Of a stretch of 49,664 nucleotides of DNA, positions 16,411 to 25,563 are shown piece by piece (positions within the stretch are counted from its first letter, which is position 1; every line of letters begins with the position of its first letter). The notes below the pieces were generated by a model. The model was not told the origin of the DNA. It did no database searches and saw only the letters and a list, made by a program, of their open reading frames with translations. Source of the stretch: Clostridia bacterium (GTDB lineage: Bacteria > Bacillota > Peptococcia > DRI-13 > SV3-B141); the NCBI GenBank assembly GCA_018433015.1, contig JAHDSB010000082.1, forward strand, positions 1 to 49,664. Direction: 5' to 3'. A program made the position numbers and the translations under genes.

Positions 16411-17853
16411 ATGGATGATGTCATTATTATTGGAGGCGGCGTTGTAGGTTGTATGATTGCCAGGGAATTATCTAAATATAATTTAGCTATTACTCTTGTA
16501 GAGAAGAATGAAGATGTAGCCTGTGGGACTAGTAAAGCCAATAGTGCAGTTATTCATGCGGGATTTGATGCTAAACCGGGAACTCTGAAAGCCAAATTAA
16601 ATGTTAGAGGCAATACATTCTTTCCGGCCTTGTGTGAAGAATTAGACGTGCCTTTTAAAAATAACGGTTCTCTTGTCTTAGCTTTTGATGATGAAGAGAT
16701 AAATACTGTGGGCGAACTAATGGAGAGAGGTAAAACTAATGGTGTGCCGGGCTTAGATTATTGGGATACTGACAAGATTTTGGAAGTTGAGCCTTATCTC
16801 AAGAAAACAGTGCGTAGAGCTCTTTATGCTCCTACTGCCGGTATTATTTGTCCTTATGAGTTTACTATTGCTTTAGCAGAAAATTCTTATCAAAATGGAG
16901 TGAAATACTTGTTTGAGGCCCCGGTAACCGGGGTGGAGAAGATCACGGATGAGAACTTAGTGGTTAGAACAAGTAAGGGTGATTTACAAGGAAAGTATGT
17001 CATAAATGCGGCAGGCTTATTTGCCGATGAAATATCTAAGTTAGCAGGTGCGGAAGAATATCAAATAATCCCTCGAAAAGGCGAGTATTTGATATTTGAT
17101 AAGGAGTATGGTTATTTAGCCCAGATGGTGTTATTCCCTACCCCCTCTAAAATATCTAAAGGTATTCTTGTTTGTCCCACAGTAGACGGTAATGTTTTTA
17201 TAGGGCCTAATTCCAATAACATTGATGATAAGACGGATGTTAGTGTACAGAGAGAAGGAATAGAAGAAATAATTAGTGGTGGGAAAAAAATAGTGCCCGA
17301 TTTACCCTTGAAAAATATTATTACATCATTTGCCGGTTTACGGGCTTCTTCAACTAAGGGTGACTTTATTATTGAGGCATCTCAGAAGGTAAAAGGCTTT
17401 ATTAATGTGGGAGGAATAGAATCTCCCGGTTTTACTTCATCACCGGCTATAGCAGAAATGATAGTAGAAATTTTGATAAATGAAGGTCTTAAATTAGAAA
17501 AGAAAAATAATTTTATACCCCACAGGCCAAGAAAATACAGATTTAGAGAAATGGATAATGAGGCCAGGGAAAAGTTAATAAAACAAAATCCTGATTTTGG
17601 TCATGTGATTTGTCGATGTGAAACTGTAACAAAAGGTGAGATAGTAGATGCTATCAGAAGGCCCTTAGGCGCTAGAAGTATTGATGGAATTAAAAGAAGA
17701 ACGCGGGCAGGCATGGGCAGATGCCAGGGCGGATTTTGTTCACCCAAAGTGTTAGCTATTTTGGCAGAAGAGTTGAAAGTTAAGCCAACTGTAATAAGAA
17801 AGGCTAACGGAGGTTCGGAAGTCCTTTTAGGAAAAATAAAGGAATATCTTTAG
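16411..17853 (+). CDS. FAD-dependent glycerol-3-phosphate dehydrogenase with BFD-type Fe-S domain
   Basis: 480 residues. The N-terminus is an FAD-binding DAAO/GlpA-like fold (IIGGGVVGCMIARELSKY, VEKNEDVACGTSKANSAVIH). The C-terminus is a BFD-like Fe-S domain with Cys401 and Cys403 (CRCETV) and Cys438 and Cys443 (CQGGFC). Together with the next two genes it forms a module common in Firmicutes next to glycerol kinases, and in this operon oxidation of glycerol 3-phosphate to dihydroxyacetone phosphate is the obvious reaction. Unlike the aerobic GlpD enzyme, it probably hands electrons to Fe-S and flavin partners. L-2-hydroxyglutarate oxidase relatives share the N-domain, so the substrate is inferred from context. 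Confidence 0.85.
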   Translation: MDDVIIIGGGVVGCMIARELSKYNLAITLVEKNEDVACGTSKANSAVIHAGFDAKPGTLKAKLNVRGNTFFPALCEELDVPFKNNGSLVLAFDDEEINTVGELMERGKTNGVPGLDYWDTDKILEVEPYLKKTVRRALYAPTAGIICPYEFTIALAENSYQNGVKYLFEAPVTGVEKITDENLVVRTSKGDLQGKYVINAAGLFADEISKLAGAEEYQIIPRKGEYLIFDKEYGYLAQMVLFPTPSKISKGILVCPTVDGNVFIGPNSNNIDDKTDVSVQREGIEEIISGGKKIVPDLPLKNIITSFAGLRASSTKGDFIIEASQKVKGFINVGGIESPGFTSSPAIAEMIVEILINEGLKLEKKNNFIPHRPRKYRFREMDNEAREKLIKQNPDFGHVICRCETVTKGEIVDAIRRPLGARSIDGIKRRTRAGMGRCQGGFCSPKVLAILAEELKVKPTVIRKANGGSEVLLGKIKEYL

Positions 17854-17868
17854 TGGGGGGGTGAAAAT

Positions 17869-19146
17869 ATGATTTACAAGGAGCTAGTTGTCATTGGAGG
17901 AGGACCGGCCGGCCTTTCGGCAGCGATTCAAGCCTATGAAGAAGGTGTCCAAGATATCTTATTAATTGAAAGAGATTTTGAACTGGGAGGCATTCTCAAG
18001 CAGTGTATTCATAATGGTTTTGGGTTACACATTTTCCAAGAGGAATTGACAGGCCCTGAATATGCGGAAAGATTTATTAAGGAACTAAAGAAAATGAATA
18101 TTGAGGTAATTCTTGACACTATGGTGTTGGAGATAACTAATGAAAAGAAAATTATTGCAGTGAATAAAGAGTTAGGGATCTTAAATATTCAAACCCAAGC
18201 TATTATTTTGGCCATGGGCTGCAGGGAGAGGACAAGAGGTGCTTTAAATATTCCTGGTTTCCGGCCTGCAGGGATTTTTACGGCAGGGACAGCACAGAGA
18301 TTTGTAAATATAGAAGGTTATATGCCGGGTAAAGACATAGTTATTTTAGGATCCGGAGATATAGGCTTGATAATGGCTAGACGCTTTACTTTAGAAGGGG
18401 CTAAGGTACGTTGTGTTGTAGAATTGATGCCTTATTCTAATGGGTTAACGAGAAATGTAGTTCAGTGTTTAGAGGATTATGACATACCCCTATATTTAAG
18501 ACATACCGTTATAGAAATACATGGTAAGGATAGATTAGAAGGCGTTACTGTTGCTGAAGTTGACGATAATAATCTCCCTATTTTAGCTACTGCTACTTAT
18601 ATCCCTTGCGATACTTTACTTTTATCTGTAGGTTTAATTCCCGAAAATGAGCTCTCCAAACTGGCTGAGGTTAAGCTTGATGATAGAACGGGTGGCCCTA
18701 TAGTAAATCAAAGAATGGAAACATCCACCCAGGGGATATTTGCTTGTGGAAATGTTTTGCATGTTCATGATTTAGTAGATTTTGTCACTCAAGAAGCACG
18801 ACTAGCAGGGAAAGGAGCTGCAGATTATTTAAGTAAGGGGAAAGTAGACAATTATGCCGATGCTATACCGGTTCGTGTTCTAAAAGGTGTGAGATATATT
18901 GTGCCCCAGTATTTCCAAGGCAAGGAAATGCTAAATGGTAGACAAGAACTGTTTATGCGTAGTGTAAAACCAATGGATAAGGCCAAGCTCATAATAGATT
19001 CTGATAAGGGAGTAATTAAGACCAAAACTTTGAACTATGTTAAACCTAGTGAGATGATCAATGTGGCCCTTCAAAAAGAGGAGCTTTGTCAGGCCAATCC
19101 TAATTATCTGGAGATATCTCTACAAGAAGTGGGTGATAGGTCATGA
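17869..19146 (+). CDS. NAD(P)/FAD-dependent oxidoreductase partner of the glycerol-3-phosphate dehydrogenase
   Basis: 425 residues, pyridine-nucleotide-disulfide-oxidoreductase fold. Two dinucleotide-binding motifs are visible: VVIGGGPAGLSAAIQAYEEG near the N-terminus and IVILGSGDIGLIMARRFTLEG in the middle, plus ATG-like and GD-like motifs (MGCRERTRG, GIFACGNVLHVHD). A GGGGGGGTG ribosome site lies upstream, and its stop overlaps the next start (ATGA). It is inferred to pass electrons between the flavoprotein/BFD subunit and NAD(P) or another carrier. It may correspond to a GlpB-like role by position, though the sequence type differs. Confidence 0.85.
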   Translation: MIYKELVVIGGGPAGLSAAIQAYEEGVQDILLIERDFELGGILKQCIHNGFGLHIFQEELTGPEYAERFIKELKKMNIEVILDTMVLEITNEKKIIAVNKELGILNIQTQAIILAMGCRERTRGALNIPGFRPAGIFTAGTAQRFVNIEGYMPGKDIVILGSGDIGLIMARRFTLEGAKVRCVVELMPYSNGLTRNVVQCLEDYDIPLYLRHTVIEIHGKDRLEGVTVAEVDDNNLPILATATYIPCDTLLLSVGLIPENELSKLAEVKLDDRTGGPIVNQRMETSTQGIFACGNVLHVHDLVDFVTQEARLAGKGAADYLSKGKVDNYADAIPVRVLKGVRYIVPQYFQGKEMLNGRQELFMRSVKPMDKAKLIIDSDKGVIKTKTLNYVKPSEMINVALQKEELCQANPNYLEISLQEVGDRS

Positions 19147-19514
19147 CAGAAGAAAAGTTTGTAACCTGTATAGTCTGCCCTAAAGGCTGTAGGATTAAAG
19201 TTATATTAGATGAGGGAGATATATTAGATATCTTAAATTATGGTTGTAAGAGAGGGGTAGAATACGCCCGGGAAGAAGTAATGGCGCCTAAAAGAATTTT
19301 AACAACCACCGTTGCCGTGCAAGGACAAAATATACAAATGTTGCCAGTGAAAACAGAAGATGCTATACCGAAAGAGCTTTTAAAAGTAGCTATGCATGAA
19401 ACGAAAGATTTATCTGTAGAACCGCCCATAAAGATCGGTGATGTCATCTGGCCTAATATTGCAGGCACTGGAGTTAATATAATTGCAACTCGTACACTGG
19501 ATGCTAATGTTTAA
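19143..19514 (+). CDS. DUF1667 cysteine-motif protein of the glycerol-3-phosphate oxidation module
   Basis: 123 residues. The N-terminal Cys9, Cys12 and Cys16 (CIVCPKGC), with Cys34 in YGCKRG, suggest an Fe-S or zinc site. The C-terminal part is a small beta-rich domain (PVKTEDAIPKELL). DUF1667 proteins almost always accompany the two preceding oxidoreductases, and the 4-nt overlap here shows coupling. The biochemical role is not established; electron-transfer subunit is the simplest idea. Confidence 0.88.
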   Translation: MTEEKFVTCIVCPKGCRIKVILDEGDILDILNYGCKRGVEYAREEVMAPKRILTTTVAVQGQNIQMLPVKTEDAIPKELLKVAMHETKDLSVEPPIKIGDVIWPNIAGTGVNIIATRTLDANV

Positions 19515-19538
19515 TTATTTAGATAAGAGGTGGGGGCC

Positions 19539-20846
19539 TTGGTACAAAAAATAATAGCAAAAACTATAGATGACTTGGAAAATACCTGGGGTAACCTCTC
19601 CATTCGTAATAATTTTGGGAGAACAGTATTTTCTACCGATTATCTAGCAAATATCCTTGGTAAAGAACATTGGCAAAATAATGAAAAACAGGATATAATT
19701 GATATAGTGAATAAACTTAGCTTTTATGAGGCCGTAGTTATTATAGGTTTTGACAAAATGGATTTGATAGGCAGGAGAATAAACGAAATAATCCCTGACA
19801 TTGAAAAAGAAGCTACACAAATATTCAGAACTAGGAATACTGGATTTGAGGTTAAGAAAGATGATAACCAGTATAGTCAGGCGAGACTATTAGATGAAGC
19901 TTTTGAGGATCTGATTGGTGATAGCTATAATTTTAGAAATGCGTTGATGGTTGCAGCAAAAGCCGCAGAAACAAAATCTACTGTCCTTATTAGAGGCGAA
20001 AGTGGTACAGGTAAGGAATTAGTTGCTAAAGCTATACATATGGCCAGCAAAAGAAAAAATAAGCCCTTTATAAGTATAAATTGTCCTGCCATACCGGAAA
20101 ATTTAATGGAAAGTGAACTCTTTGGGCATGAAAAAGGGTCCTTTACAGGGGCTATTTATCAAAAAATTGGTAAAATTGAATTAGCTCATGAAGGAACCAT
20201 CCTCTTAGATGAAATAGGGGATTTAGACAAAAACATGCAGGCTAAAATTTTACGCTTTCTGCAAGAAAAAGAATTTGAAAGGGTGGGTGGGACCCAGACC
20301 ATAAAAGTCGATGTCAGAATTATTGCTGCCACCAATAGGAATCTTGAAGAATTAGTGCAAAAAGGAGAATTTAGAGAGGATCTATATTATCGCTTAAATG
20401 TGGTACCAATAAACCTCCCCGGTTTACGGGAAAGAAAACAAGATATACCGGAGCTTGTACAACATTTCGTAAAAAAACTAGGCCTGGAAACAGGCAAACA
20501 TAAGAAAGGGGTTTCTAGTGAAGCTCTACAATCCTTAATTAGGTATGAGTGGCCGGGAAATATTAGAGAGCTAGAAAATGTGATTGAAAGAGCAATCAAT
20601 CTTTCTGAACACGATATTATAGGTATTCATGATATTCCCAGCAATATCACGGGGAAAAAGAGGAAAGCTCAATCCTTAATTAATTTAAAGGAAGATGGAA
20701 GTTTAGCTTCTTTTGATGAATACGATAAAGAGATTATTAGGCAAGCTTTAGAAAAACATAAGAGCTTTAATGGTGCTGGGAAAGCCTTGGGGATAACCCA
20801 TAAGACAGTAGCAGCTAAAGCAAGAAAGTTTGGACTAATCCCCTGA
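19539..20846 (+). CDS. sigma-54-dependent transcriptional activator of the glycerol operon
   Basis: 435 residues from TTG 19539, which lies 9 nt after AGAGGTG; a GTG at 19530 overlaps that site. An N-terminal region of about 130 residues shows no receiver domain and no family I recognise. The AAA+ domain has Walker A GESGTGKE (about residue 153), sigma-54 contact loop GSFTGA, Walker B TILLDEIGD and the arginine-finger region FREDLYYRLNV. A Fis-type HTH closes the protein (GAGKALGITHKTVAAKARKF). GSFTGA replaces the usual GAFTGA. It lies inside the operon that has the sigma-54 promoter at 13147, so positive autoregulation is likely; the effector is unknown. Confidence 0.92.
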   Translation: MVQKIIAKTIDDLENTWGNLSIRNNFGRTVFSTDYLANILGKEHWQNNEKQDIIDIVNKLSFYEAVVIIGFDKMDLIGRRINEIIPDIEKEATQIFRTRNTGFEVKKDDNQYSQARLLDEAFEDLIGDSYNFRNALMVAAKAAETKSTVLIRGESGTGKELVAKAIHMASKRKNKPFISINCPAIPENLMESELFGHEKGSFTGAIYQKIGKIELAHEGTILLDEIGDLDKNMQAKILRFLQEKEFERVGGTQTIKVDVRIIAATNRNLEELVQKGEFREDLYYRLNVVPINLPGLRERKQDIPELVQHFVKKLGLETGKHKKGVSSEALQSLIRYEWPGNIRELENVIERAINLSEHDIIGIHDIPSNITGKKRKAQSLINLKEDGSLASFDEYDKEIIRQALEKHKSFNGAGKALGITHKTVAAKARKFGLIP

Positions 20847-20880
20847 GAAATTTCCTAATAATATTATAGGAGGGATTTAG

Positions 20881-21879
20881 GTGAAAAAACTGATTAATAA
20901 CCCTGATTTTGTTGTGGAGGAAATGTTGGCAGGATTTGAAGCAGCTTACCCGGAGTATATTCGCAAGCTGCCTTTTCACAATGTGGTAGTTAGAAAAGCT
21001 GCCCCAACCAAGGGAAAAGTTGCTTTAGTCAGTGGAGGAGGTAGTGGACACGAACCTTCCCATGGTGGTTTTGTTGGGAAGGGTATGCTTGATGCGGCCG
21101 TTGCGGGGGCAGTATTTACTTCACCCACCCCAGATCAAATACTCGAAGCTATTAAAGAGGTAGGGACAGAAGAAGGGGTCCTACTAGTTATTAAGAATTA
21201 TACGGGCGATGTGATGAATTTTGAGATGGCGGGAGAAATGGCCCAATTAGAAAATATTAAAGTAGCTAGCGTAGTTATAAATGATGATGTGGCTGTAGAG
21301 GATAGTACTTGGACTACTGGTAGAAGAGGAATAGCCGGTACCGTCTTTGTACATAAGATAGCCGGAGCTAAGGCAGAAGCAGGAGGAACCTTAGAAGAAG
21401 TTAAAGAAGTAGCAGAAAAAGTTATCGCTAATACCAGAAGCATGGGAATGGCTCTAACACCATGCATAGTACCGGCAGCAGGAAAGCCTACATTTACTTT
21501 GGATGAAAATGAAATGGAAATTGGAATGGGAATCCATGGTGAACCCGGTACCCATAGAGATGCTATCAAAACTGCTGATGAAATAACGGAACATTTGCTA
21601 TCTAAAGTATTAGCTGATATGTCTTTAGCTGACGGGGAAGAGGTAGCAGTTATGGTTAATGGATTGGGATCAACCCCCTTAATGGAGCTATTTATTGTTA
21701 ATAGAAAAGTGAAAGAGATCCTTACAGAAAAAGGTATCAACATATATAAAACTTTTGTGGGTGAATATATGACTTCTTTAGAAATGGCAGGTTGTTCAAT
21801 TACACTACTGAAACTTAATGCAGAATTAAAAGAGCTGTTAGATGCACCTGCAGATACACCGGCTTTTAAAATCATTTAA
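20881..21879 (+). CDS. dhaK: dihydroxyacetone kinase subunit DhaK
   Basis: Binds dihydroxyacetone covalently as a hemiaminal on a histidine; His219 in GMGIHGEPGTHR is the expected residue (His218 in E. coli). Other motifs are KVALVSGGGSGHEPSHGGFVG and NYTGDVMNFEMA. 332 residues, GTG start 6 nt after AGGAGGG. It starts 34 nt after the sigma-54 activator and heads the dhaKLM set. The phosphate comes from DhaL-ADP, recharged by DhaM, so dihydroxyacetone is converted to its phosphate at the cost of PEP. Confidence 0.97.
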   Translation: MKKLINNPDFVVEEMLAGFEAAYPEYIRKLPFHNVVVRKAAPTKGKVALVSGGGSGHEPSHGGFVGKGMLDAAVAGAVFTSPTPDQILEAIKEVGTEEGVLLVIKNYTGDVMNFEMAGEMAQLENIKVASVVINDDVAVEDSTWTTGRRGIAGTVFVHKIAGAKAEAGGTLEEVKEVAEKVIANTRSMGMALTPCIVPAAGKPTFTLDENEMEIGMGIHGEPGTHRDAIKTADEITEHLLSKVLADMSLADGEEVAVMVNGLGSTPLMELFIVNRKVKEILTEKGINIYKTFVGEYMTSLEMAGCSITLLKLNAELKELLDAPADTPAFKII

Positions 21880-21895
21880 TAAAGGGGATTAGAAT

Positions 21896-22561
21896 ATGTT
21901 ATCAGCGTCAGATGTAATTTATGTTTTAGAAAAAATGGGTACTGTTATCGCGGAAAATAAAGAATATTTGACTGAGCTTGATTCCGCTATTGGTGATGCT
22001 GACCACGGGATAAATATGACCAAGGGATTTGACGCGGTAAAGAGCAAGCTGGAGGATATTAAACAAAAAAATATTGATAATATAGGGGAAATTTTAAAAA
22101 TTACAGGTATGACTCTAGTATCTACAGTAGGAGGAGCTGCAGGGCCCCTTTATGGTACAGCTTTTATGAAAGCTGCCTTAGCAGTAATGGGTAAAACAGA
22201 AGTGGATATTAGGGACTTTCAGAATATCATGGAGGGTGCTCTTGCTGGTGTGAAAATGCGGGGAAAGGCAGAAATAAGTGATAAGACGATGGTTGATGCC
22301 TTAGAACCGGCAGTTAATATCTTACGGGAATCAAAGGATAAAGAGCTTAATGAAATAGAGCTTTTAAATAATGTTCGGCTTGCTGCTTTACAGGGTATGG
22401 AATACACGAAAGGTATTCAGGCTCGTAAAGGAAGGGCCAGTTATTTGGGAGCTAGAAGTATTGGACATCAAGATCCGGGGGCAACCTCCAGTTATCTTTT
22501 ACTAAATACTATTTACCAAACTGTTGAAGAAATAAAAGGGAAAGATATAAATGGAGGTTAA
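21896..22561 (+). CDS. dhaL: dihydroxyacetone kinase subunit DhaL (ADP-binding)
   Basis: 221 residues. The Mg-ADP site is visible as LDSAIGDADHGINMTKGF, with the GDADHG aspartates, followed by GGAAGPLYGT and the C-terminal GRASYLGARSIGHQDPGATS. In PTS-type DhaKLM the ADP stays bound, is phosphorylated by DhaM and gives its phosphate to dihydroxyacetone on DhaK. The ribosome site is modest (AAAGGGG). It lies between dhaK and dhaM with short gaps of 16 and 2 nt. Confidence 0.97.
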   Translation: MLSASDVIYVLEKMGTVIAENKEYLTELDSAIGDADHGINMTKGFDAVKSKLEDIKQKNIDNIGEILKITGMTLVSTVGGAAGPLYGTAFMKAALAVMGKTEVDIRDFQNIMEGALAGVKMRGKAEISDKTMVDALEPAVNILRESKDKELNEIELLNNVRLAALQGMEYTKGIQARKGRASYLGARSIGHQDPGATSSYLLLNTIYQTVEEIKGKDINGG

Positions 22562-22563
22562 AA

Positions 22564-22956
22564 ATGGTTGGTTTAGTTGTTGTATCTCACAGTCCTAAAA
22601 TTGTGGAAGGAATTAAAGATTTGGCTTTGCAGATGATCCCTGAAGAAATTCCCCTAGCTCTTTCCGGAGGTACAAGTGACGGACGGTTAGGAACGGATTT
22701 TCAAAGGATTTTAACAGCCATTAATCAAGTATATTCCGAAGATGGTGTTTTGATTTTGTATGATCTAGGCAGTGCTTTAATGAGTGCAGAAATGGCAAAA
22801 GAAAGTTTACCTCCGGAAAAACAACAAAATATTTCCATACTAAAGGTTCCTATCGTAGAAGGGGCTGTTACTGCGGCAGTTGAAATTAGCTTAGGTAAAG
22901 ACATGAATTCTATTATAAATGCTTTCAAGGAAGCAGGCCTGGAAAAGAGCTTTTAA
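22564..22956 (+). CDS. dhaM: PTS-dependent dihydroxyacetone kinase phosphotransferase DhaM
   Basis: 130 residues, only the EIIA-mannose-like domain. His9 in GLVVVSHS is the phosphorylated residue. Other conserved parts are LSGGTSDGRLGTDF and LYDLGSALMSAE. The E. coli protein also carries HPr-like and EI-like domains; this short form, usual in Firmicutes, takes phosphate from general HPr. GGAGG lies just before the ATG and overlaps the end of dhaL. Confidence 0.96.
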   Translation: MVGLVVVSHSPKIVEGIKDLALQMIPEEIPLALSGGTSDGRLGTDFQRILTAINQVYSEDGVLILYDLGSALMSAEMAKESLPPEKQQNISILKVPIVEGAVTAAVEISLGKDMNSIINAFKEAGLEKSF

Positions 22957-22969
22957 ATAAGGTGAGATA

Positions 22970-24721
22970 ATGCGTAAAACAAAAATAATTTGTACAATCG
23001 GCCCAGCCAGTGAAAAAGTAGAGACTTTAAAAGAGTTGCTCATGTCCGGGATGAATGTAGCCCGCTTGAACATGTCTCACGGCAGTCATGAGGAACATCA
23101 GAAGCGTATATATAACATAAGGAAGGCATCAGCTGAAACAGGAATTCCAGTAGCTATTATGGTAGATACCAAAGGTCCCGAGATTAGAATAGGGCTAATT
23201 GACAAAGAAAAAATATCTTTAAAAAGACATGAAGAGCTTACCCTTACTACGCAAGAGATAATAGGAACAAAAGGGCGTATTCCCGTTAATTATCAAAATT
23301 TAGCATGTGATTTAGAAGCCGGTGATCAGATCCTTTTAGATGATGGCCTGATTTCTCTACTAGTTAAGAAGATAGAAGATACAGAAATTTTATGTCTAGT
23401 GGAAAATGAGGGGGATTTAAAAAGCAGGAAAAAAGTAAATGTACCGGGAAAGATTTTGAATTTACCGGCGTTAACATCCCAGGATATTGCTGATATCACC
23501 TTTGCAGTTAAAGAGGAGGTAGACTTCATTGCAGCTTCTTTCATTCGCGCTGCTGCTGATGTATTAGGGATACGCAAGGTTTTAGAAGATTTAAAATCGG
23601 AGATTAGTATAATTTCTAAAATAGAAAATTACCACGGTATAATAAATCTACAAGAAATAATTAAAGTATCTGAGGGGATCATGGTAGCCCGCGGAGATTT
23701 GGGAGTAGAGATACCTGCGGAAGATGTCCCCTTAGTACAAAAAGAACTTATTGAAGCTTGCAACTTAGCAGGCAAACCTGTTATAACAGCAACCCAAATG
23801 CTGGAATCCATGATCAGAAACCCACGTCCTACAAGGGCTGAGGCCAGTGATGTAGCCAATGCCATTATCGATGGTAGTGATGCCATCATGCTATCGGGCG
23901 AAACAGCTATCGGCAATTACCCCGTAAAAGCAGTAAAGACAATGGCCACAATAGCTATGCGTACTGAAGAAAATATAAACTGGGAACAAATTATTAAAAA
24001 AAGAGTGTCCCATGCTGCTATATCTACCACAGAAGCAATTAGTTCCGCTACTTGTGACGCAGCCTATAGCCTAGGAGCAGCTGCCATTATCACAGCTACT
24101 GAATCGGGGTCTACGGCCAGACTTGTTTCTAAGTATAGGCCCCATACACCCATAATTGCAGTTACTCCCAAAGCCTCTGTTTTTCGACAACTTTTGTTAG
24201 TTTGGGGTATTATACCTTTGATTTCATCTCCCAGTGAAAGTACGGATGAGTTGTTAGAGATGTCCATTAGTACAGTACTGGAAGCAGGTTTTATTAAGGA
24301 TGGCGATCTAGTAGTTATTACAGCCGGCGTGCCTTTAGGTGTACCGGGAACTACTAATTTAATTAAGATTCATACGGTAGGAAAGGTTTTAGCCAAGGGT
24401 ACGGGGGTAGGATGTAAATCTGTTTCAGGCCGAGTAGTTATTACTAATAAAGGAGAAGAAGCAGTGGCCCGCCTAAAAAAAGGTGATATCCTTGTTACCA
24501 CTTCTGTCGATCATAGTTTTATACCTGCCTTAAAAAAAGTGGGGGCTTTAATTACAGAAGTAGGAGGGCTTACCTCTGAGGGGGCTGTGATAGGAATAAA
24601 TTTGGGTATCCCTGTCGTTGTAGGGGTAGAACATGCGCTTATGAAGCTTAAAGAAGTTCATTCCGTAACAGTAGATCCTGTAAGGGGTTTAATTTATAAT
24701 GGTTATACAAAAGCATTGTAA
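22970..24721 (+). CDS. pyk: pyruvate kinase with C-terminal PEP-utilising-type domain
   Basis: 583 residues: catalytic pyruvate kinase (TKIICTIGPASEKVETLKEL, MVDTKGPEIR, substrate-region MVARGDLGVEIP, TATQMLESMI) plus an extra C-terminal domain of about 110 residues (GVGCKSVSGRVVIT, GALITEVGGLTSEGA). The Bacillus-type extension resembles the mobile domain of PEP-utilising enzymes. It begins 13 nt after dhaM and ends the operon before a strong terminator. In this place it would turn PEP made from dihydroxyacetone phosphate into ATP and pyruvate, and would compete with DhaM for PEP. Confidence 0.96.
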   Translation: MRKTKIICTIGPASEKVETLKELLMSGMNVARLNMSHGSHEEHQKRIYNIRKASAETGIPVAIMVDTKGPEIRIGLIDKEKISLKRHEELTLTTQEIIGTKGRIPVNYQNLACDLEAGDQILLDDGLISLLVKKIEDTEILCLVENEGDLKSRKKVNVPGKILNLPALTSQDIADITFAVKEEVDFIAASFIRAAADVLGIRKVLEDLKSEISIISKIENYHGIINLQEIIKVSEGIMVARGDLGVEIPAEDVPLVQKELIEACNLAGKPVITATQMLESMIRNPRPTRAEASDVANAIIDGSDAIMLSGETAIGNYPVKAVKTMATIAMRTEENINWEQIIKKRVSHAAISTTEAISSATCDAAYSLGAAAIITATESGSTARLVSKYRPHTPIIAVTPKASVFRQLLLVWGIIPLISSPSESTDELLEMSISTVLEAGFIKDGDLVVITAGVPLGVPGTTNLIKIHTVGKVLAKGTGVGCKSVSGRVVITNKGEEAVARLKKGDILVTTSVDHSFIPALKKVGALITEVGGLTSEGAVIGINLGIPVVVGVEHALMKLKEVHSVTVDPVRGLIYNGYTKAL

Positions 24722-24743
24722 AGATAAGAAAAATAAGAAAATA

Positions 24744-24790
24744 AAAAAGTGCAACTTAATTATAAACAAAATTAAGTTGCACTTTTTTTT
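24744..24790 (+). terminator. terminator of the glycerol operon
   Basis: A 17-bp stem (left arm 24744-24760, right arm 24771-24787; core GTGCAACTTAAT with ATTAAGTTGCAC), a 10-nt loop and eight T residues. Confidence 0.93.
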
Positions 24791-24886
24791 GTACTTTTAT
24801 AGAATAGGCTTTAGTATGCACCAAAACATCGCTGAGTTAGTATATGTATAAAAATATTATTATGAATATTTACAGGAGGTTAAAAA

Positions 24887-25372
24887 ATGAAAATCACAGC
24901 AAAAATGATAACACGTAGCGCATTACTTTTAGCATTGGCCATAGCGATTCAAGGTGTTAAACTACCTCAATTTATTACGGGGCCTTTAATAAATACCATT
25001 TTGTATATAGCGGTAGCTTTGGTTGGTACAGTAAGCGCAGTTTTAATCGGGATTTTTACACCGGTAATAGCTCTTTTATTTGGCATAATGAAACTTCCCC
25101 CTGCTGTGCCCGTAATTATAGCAGGTAACACAGCTTTAGCATTAGTTTTTGGTAAATTCAAACAAAGTCCTGTGACAGGTGTTTTAACAGCTTCTGTAGC
25201 AAAGTTTGCAGTGATGTTTCTTGGTGTAAAGTATATCTTACCTGTTTTGTTTAAAATTAATTTACCTGCCCCAGGTATAGCCCTGCTTACCACTCCCCAA
25301 CTTTTTACTGCTTTGGCAGGAGGAGTACTGGCAATAATAATATTAAAAGTCGTACAGAACTTGCAAAAATAA
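24887..25372 (+). CDS. ECF-transporter S-component-like membrane protein
   Basis: 161 residues, nearly all hydrophobic, with about five or six helices. The N-terminus (KMITRSALLLALAIAIQGVK) resembles substrate-capture S-components of energy-coupling-factor importers. CAGGAGG precedes the ATG. No vitamin gene or ECF ATPase is adjacent, so a shared energising module elsewhere is assumed and the ligand is unknown. It stands as a single gene between two terminators. Confidence 0.7.
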   Translation: MKITAKMITRSALLLALAIAIQGVKLPQFITGPLINTILYIAVALVGTVSAVLIGIFTPVIALLFGIMKLPPAVPVIIAGNTALALVFGKFKQSPVTGVLTASVAKFAVMFLGVKYILPVLFKINLPAPGIALLTTPQLFTALAGGVLAIIILKVVQNLQK

Positions 25373-25469
25373 ATAAATAGAAAAAAATACAAGGGGTAAC
25401 ACTGGAATTTCAGGAAATATATACACTTTTCAAAATAACATACTAAACTATTAAAAGGGAAAGATAAGT

Positions 25470-25554
25470 ACAGGCTGGCAACTGATTCTCAGGAATCTAG
25501 CGAGGTTAACACACTTGGTGTTTACCGTTAGTTAGTTCCGGTTGTCCAGCCTGT
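25470..25554 (+). ncRNA. highly structured leader-like RNA of unknown class
   Basis: A closing stem (ACAGGCTGG 25470-25478 with CCAGCCTGT 25546-25554) encloses a second long hairpin (CTAGC-x2-GGTTAACAC with GTGTTTACC-GTTAG) and further short pairings (GGAAT with GTTCC). A separate intrinsic terminator follows 9 nt later. The aptamer-then-terminator layout is riboswitch-like. It does not match the FMN, TPP, SAM, c-di-GMP-I/II, THF or glycine consensus that I can recall. Confidence 0.5.
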
Positions 25555-25563
25555 CTTTGTTTT

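Noticed and set aside
21198-21875. Long antisense ORF of 225 codons opposite dhaK
   Set aside because: It lies fully inside a clear dhaK gene, is low-complexity Ser/Ile/Thr-rich, and has no ribosome site. It is a shadow frame.
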